A DNA stretch of 6,299 bases from Campylobacteraceae bacterium. GTDB lineage: Bacteria > Campylobacterota > Campylobacteria > Campylobacterales > Sulfurovaceae. The position numbers and the translations under genes are program-made. This document shows, piece after piece, positions 4,770-6,299 of this stretch. The stretch is from the NCBI GenBank assembly GCA_027063105.1, contig JAMOSL010000155.1:1-6299 (forward strand). Reading direction: 5' to 3'. Positions within the stretch are counted from its first letter, which is position 1; each line of letters begins with the position of its first letter. The notes under the pieces were generated by a model that made no database searches, had not been told where the DNA came from, and saw only the letters and a program-made list of their open reading frames with translations.

Positions 4770-6299
4770 ATGAGTAAAGAGATTATAAAAATATTTGATA
4801 CAACTTTAAGAGATGGAGAACAGAGTCCTGGTGCTTCTATGAATACAGAAGAGAAGATACAGATTGCTATTCAATTAGAGAGATTAGGTGTAGATATTAT
4901 AGAAGCTGGGTTTGCAGCAGCTAGTGCAGGGGATTTTGATGCAATTCAGAAGATATCACAAAGAATAAAAAATTCTACAGTATGTTCTTTGGCTAGAGCA
5001 TTAGATAATGATATTAAGTTAGCTGGAGAGGCTATTGCTGATGCTAGAATGCAAAGAATTCATACATTTATAGCAACAAGTTCTATACATATGCAACATA
5101 AATTAAAAATGAAGCCTGATGAGGTTATTAAAAGAGCTGTAAGAGCTGTTGAATATGCAAGAGATTTTGTTGATGATGTTGAATTTAGTTGTGAAGATGC
5201 AGGACGAAGTGATATAGAGTTTATGAAAGAGGTTGTAGATGCTGTTATTGAAGCAGGAGCAACTACAATTAATTTACCAGATACAGTTGGTTATAGATTA
5301 CCTGTTGAAATTGGTGCAATGGTTAAAGAGATGAGTGAGTATACAAAGAATAGAGCAATTATATCTGTACATAATCATAATGATTTAGGATTGGCAGTAG
5401 CAAACTCTTTACAGAGTGTAATGAGTGGAGCTAGACAGGTTGAATGTACTATTAATGGATTAGGTGAAAGAGCAGGAAATGCTTCTTTAGAAGAAGTTGT
5501 TATGGCAATTAAAACTAGAAACGATATTTTTGGAAATATTGATACAAATATTAATACAAAAGAGATATACCCATCAAGTAGATTAATTGCAAATATTACA
5601 GGTATTGAGCCTCAGCCAAATAAAGCTATTGTTGGTAAAAATGCTTTTGCTCATGAGAGTGGTATTCATCAAGATGGTATATTAAAGAATAAAGAAACTT
5701 ATGAGATTATTTCTCCTAGTGATATTGGGCTTTATATGAGAGATACTTTAGTATTGGGTAAACATTCAGGCAGAGCAGCCTTTAGAGATAAATTGTCTAA
5801 ATTAGGATTTAAATTAGAAGATGAAGCTTTAAATTCTGCATTTAATAGATTTAAAGAGATTGCTGATAGGAAAAAAGAGATTTATGATGATGATATACGA
5901 GCATTAGTAACTAGCCAAATGACAACAGTAGCAAAAAGTTATGAGTTAGTTGCTTTACAGTTAATGGATTGCAGTAGAGGTGTGCCAAGTTCAGCTGTAA
6001 CTATCAGACATAATGGAGAAGATATAACAGATGCAAGTATAGGTAGTGGAAGTATTGATGCAATATTTCAAGCAATAGATAGAATAACTCAATATAAGGG
6101 TTTTTTAGTTGATTATAAAGTAACATCTGTTTCAGAAGGCAAAGATGCTTTAGCAAATGTTACTGTGAAAGTTACATTTAATGATAATGAACCGTCAATA
6201 ATGGGGCATGGATTAAGTCCAGATACAATGATGGCATCAGCAAGGGCATATATTGGAGCTTTAAATAGTTATCTAAGTATGGAAGGTATGTTGAAACTT
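4770..6299 (+). CDS. leuA: 2-isopropylmalate synthase LeuA (3' end beyond window)
   Basis: The frame runs 510 codons from ATG 4770 to the right edge without a stop, nearly the full length of the family (E. coli LeuA has 523), so only a few residues are missing. The enzyme condenses acetyl-CoA with 2-oxoisovalerate to 2-isopropylmalate, the first committed step of leucine synthesis. The TIM-barrel catalytic domain shows FDTTLRDGEQSPGASM (9-24, metal ligand D10), EAGF (45-48), LPDTVGY (169-175), the metal-binding HNHND (H201, H203) and NGLGERAGNASLEE (229-242). HESGIHQDGIL (295-305) and LGKHSGR (329-335) mark the linker subdomains, and residues from about 385 form the C-terminal regulatory domain that binds leucine for feedback inhibition. 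The ribosome binding site AAAAGGG ends 6 nt before the start. Control is probably twofold: leader-peptide attenuation and allosteric leucine. Confidence 0.96.
   Translation, partial: MSKEIIKIFDTTLRDGEQSPGASMNTEEKIQIAIQLERLGVDIIEAGFAAASAGDFDAIQKISQRIKNSTVCSLARALDNDIKLAGEAIADARMQRIHTFIATSSIHMQHKLKMKPDEVIKRAVRAVEYARDFVDDVEFSCEDAGRSDIEFMKEVVDAVIEAGATTINLPDTVGYRLPVEIGAMVKEMSEYTKNRAIISVHNHNDLGLAVANSLQSVMSGARQVECTINGLGERAGNASLEEVVMAIKTRNDIFGNIDTNINTKEIYPSSRLIANITGIEPQPNKAIVGKNAFAHESGIHQDGILKNKETYEIISPSDIGLYMRDTLVLGKHSGRAAFRDKLSKLGFKLEDEALNSAFNRFKEIADRKKEIYDDDIRALVTSQMTTVAKSYELVALQLMDCSRGVPSSAVTIRHNGEDITDASIGSGSIDAIFQAIDRITQYKGFLVDYKVTSVSEGKDALANVTVKVTFNDNEPSIMGHGLSPDTMMASARAYIGALNSYLSMEGMLKL

Overview
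This is an AT-rich window (roughly 30% GC by eye) from a bacterium that is most probably a member of the Campylobacterota (former Epsilonproteobacteria). The evidence is a short, about 650-residue RNase R, an LptB ABC ATPase (so a Gram-negative outer membrane), a proteobacterial-type LeuA, strong A+T codon bias, and promoters made of a good TATAAT box behind T-tracts with no clear -35 box. The genus cannot be fixed; a free-living Sulfurimonas, Sulfurovum or Arcobacter-like lineage fits the presence of leucine biosynthesis and a probable secreted adhesin.

Layout. Everything from position 1 to 4508 reads on the minus strand; leucine biosynthesis (4587 to the right edge) reads on the plus strand. 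In minus-strand transcription order: lptB (4508-3786); a tRNA-Arg(CCT) only 6 nt after its stop (3779-3704); about 230 bp without a gene, holding a perfect hairpin and a CRISPR-repeat-like segment; then its own promoter, a TIGR02757-family (DUF2400) gene (3471-2707) and rnr (RNase R, 2691-745) in a tight two-gene unit. After a 69-bp promoter region comes the 5' part of a gene (675 to beyond position 1) whose product begins with three tandem copies of a module resembling the N-terminal retention module of LapA-type giant adhesins.

On the plus strand, diverging from lptB, lies a short leader transcript. It encodes a 22-residue peptide ending in SLLLLLLSL, followed by mutually exclusive RNA stems and then leuA (2-isopropylmalate synthase, open at the right edge). 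The leader looks like a leucine-sensing attenuator: all seven leucine codons are CTN, whereas leuA uses TTA/TTG for 31 of its 34 visible leucines. When charged tRNA-Leu is short, a ribosome would stall on the leader and change folding ahead of leuA.

The most interesting parts are the leuL-like attenuator, the triplicated retention-like module, and the unexplained structured DNA between the tRNA and the TIGR02757 gene. The other genes are ordinary housekeeping: lipopolysaccharide export, RNA decay and leucine synthesis.
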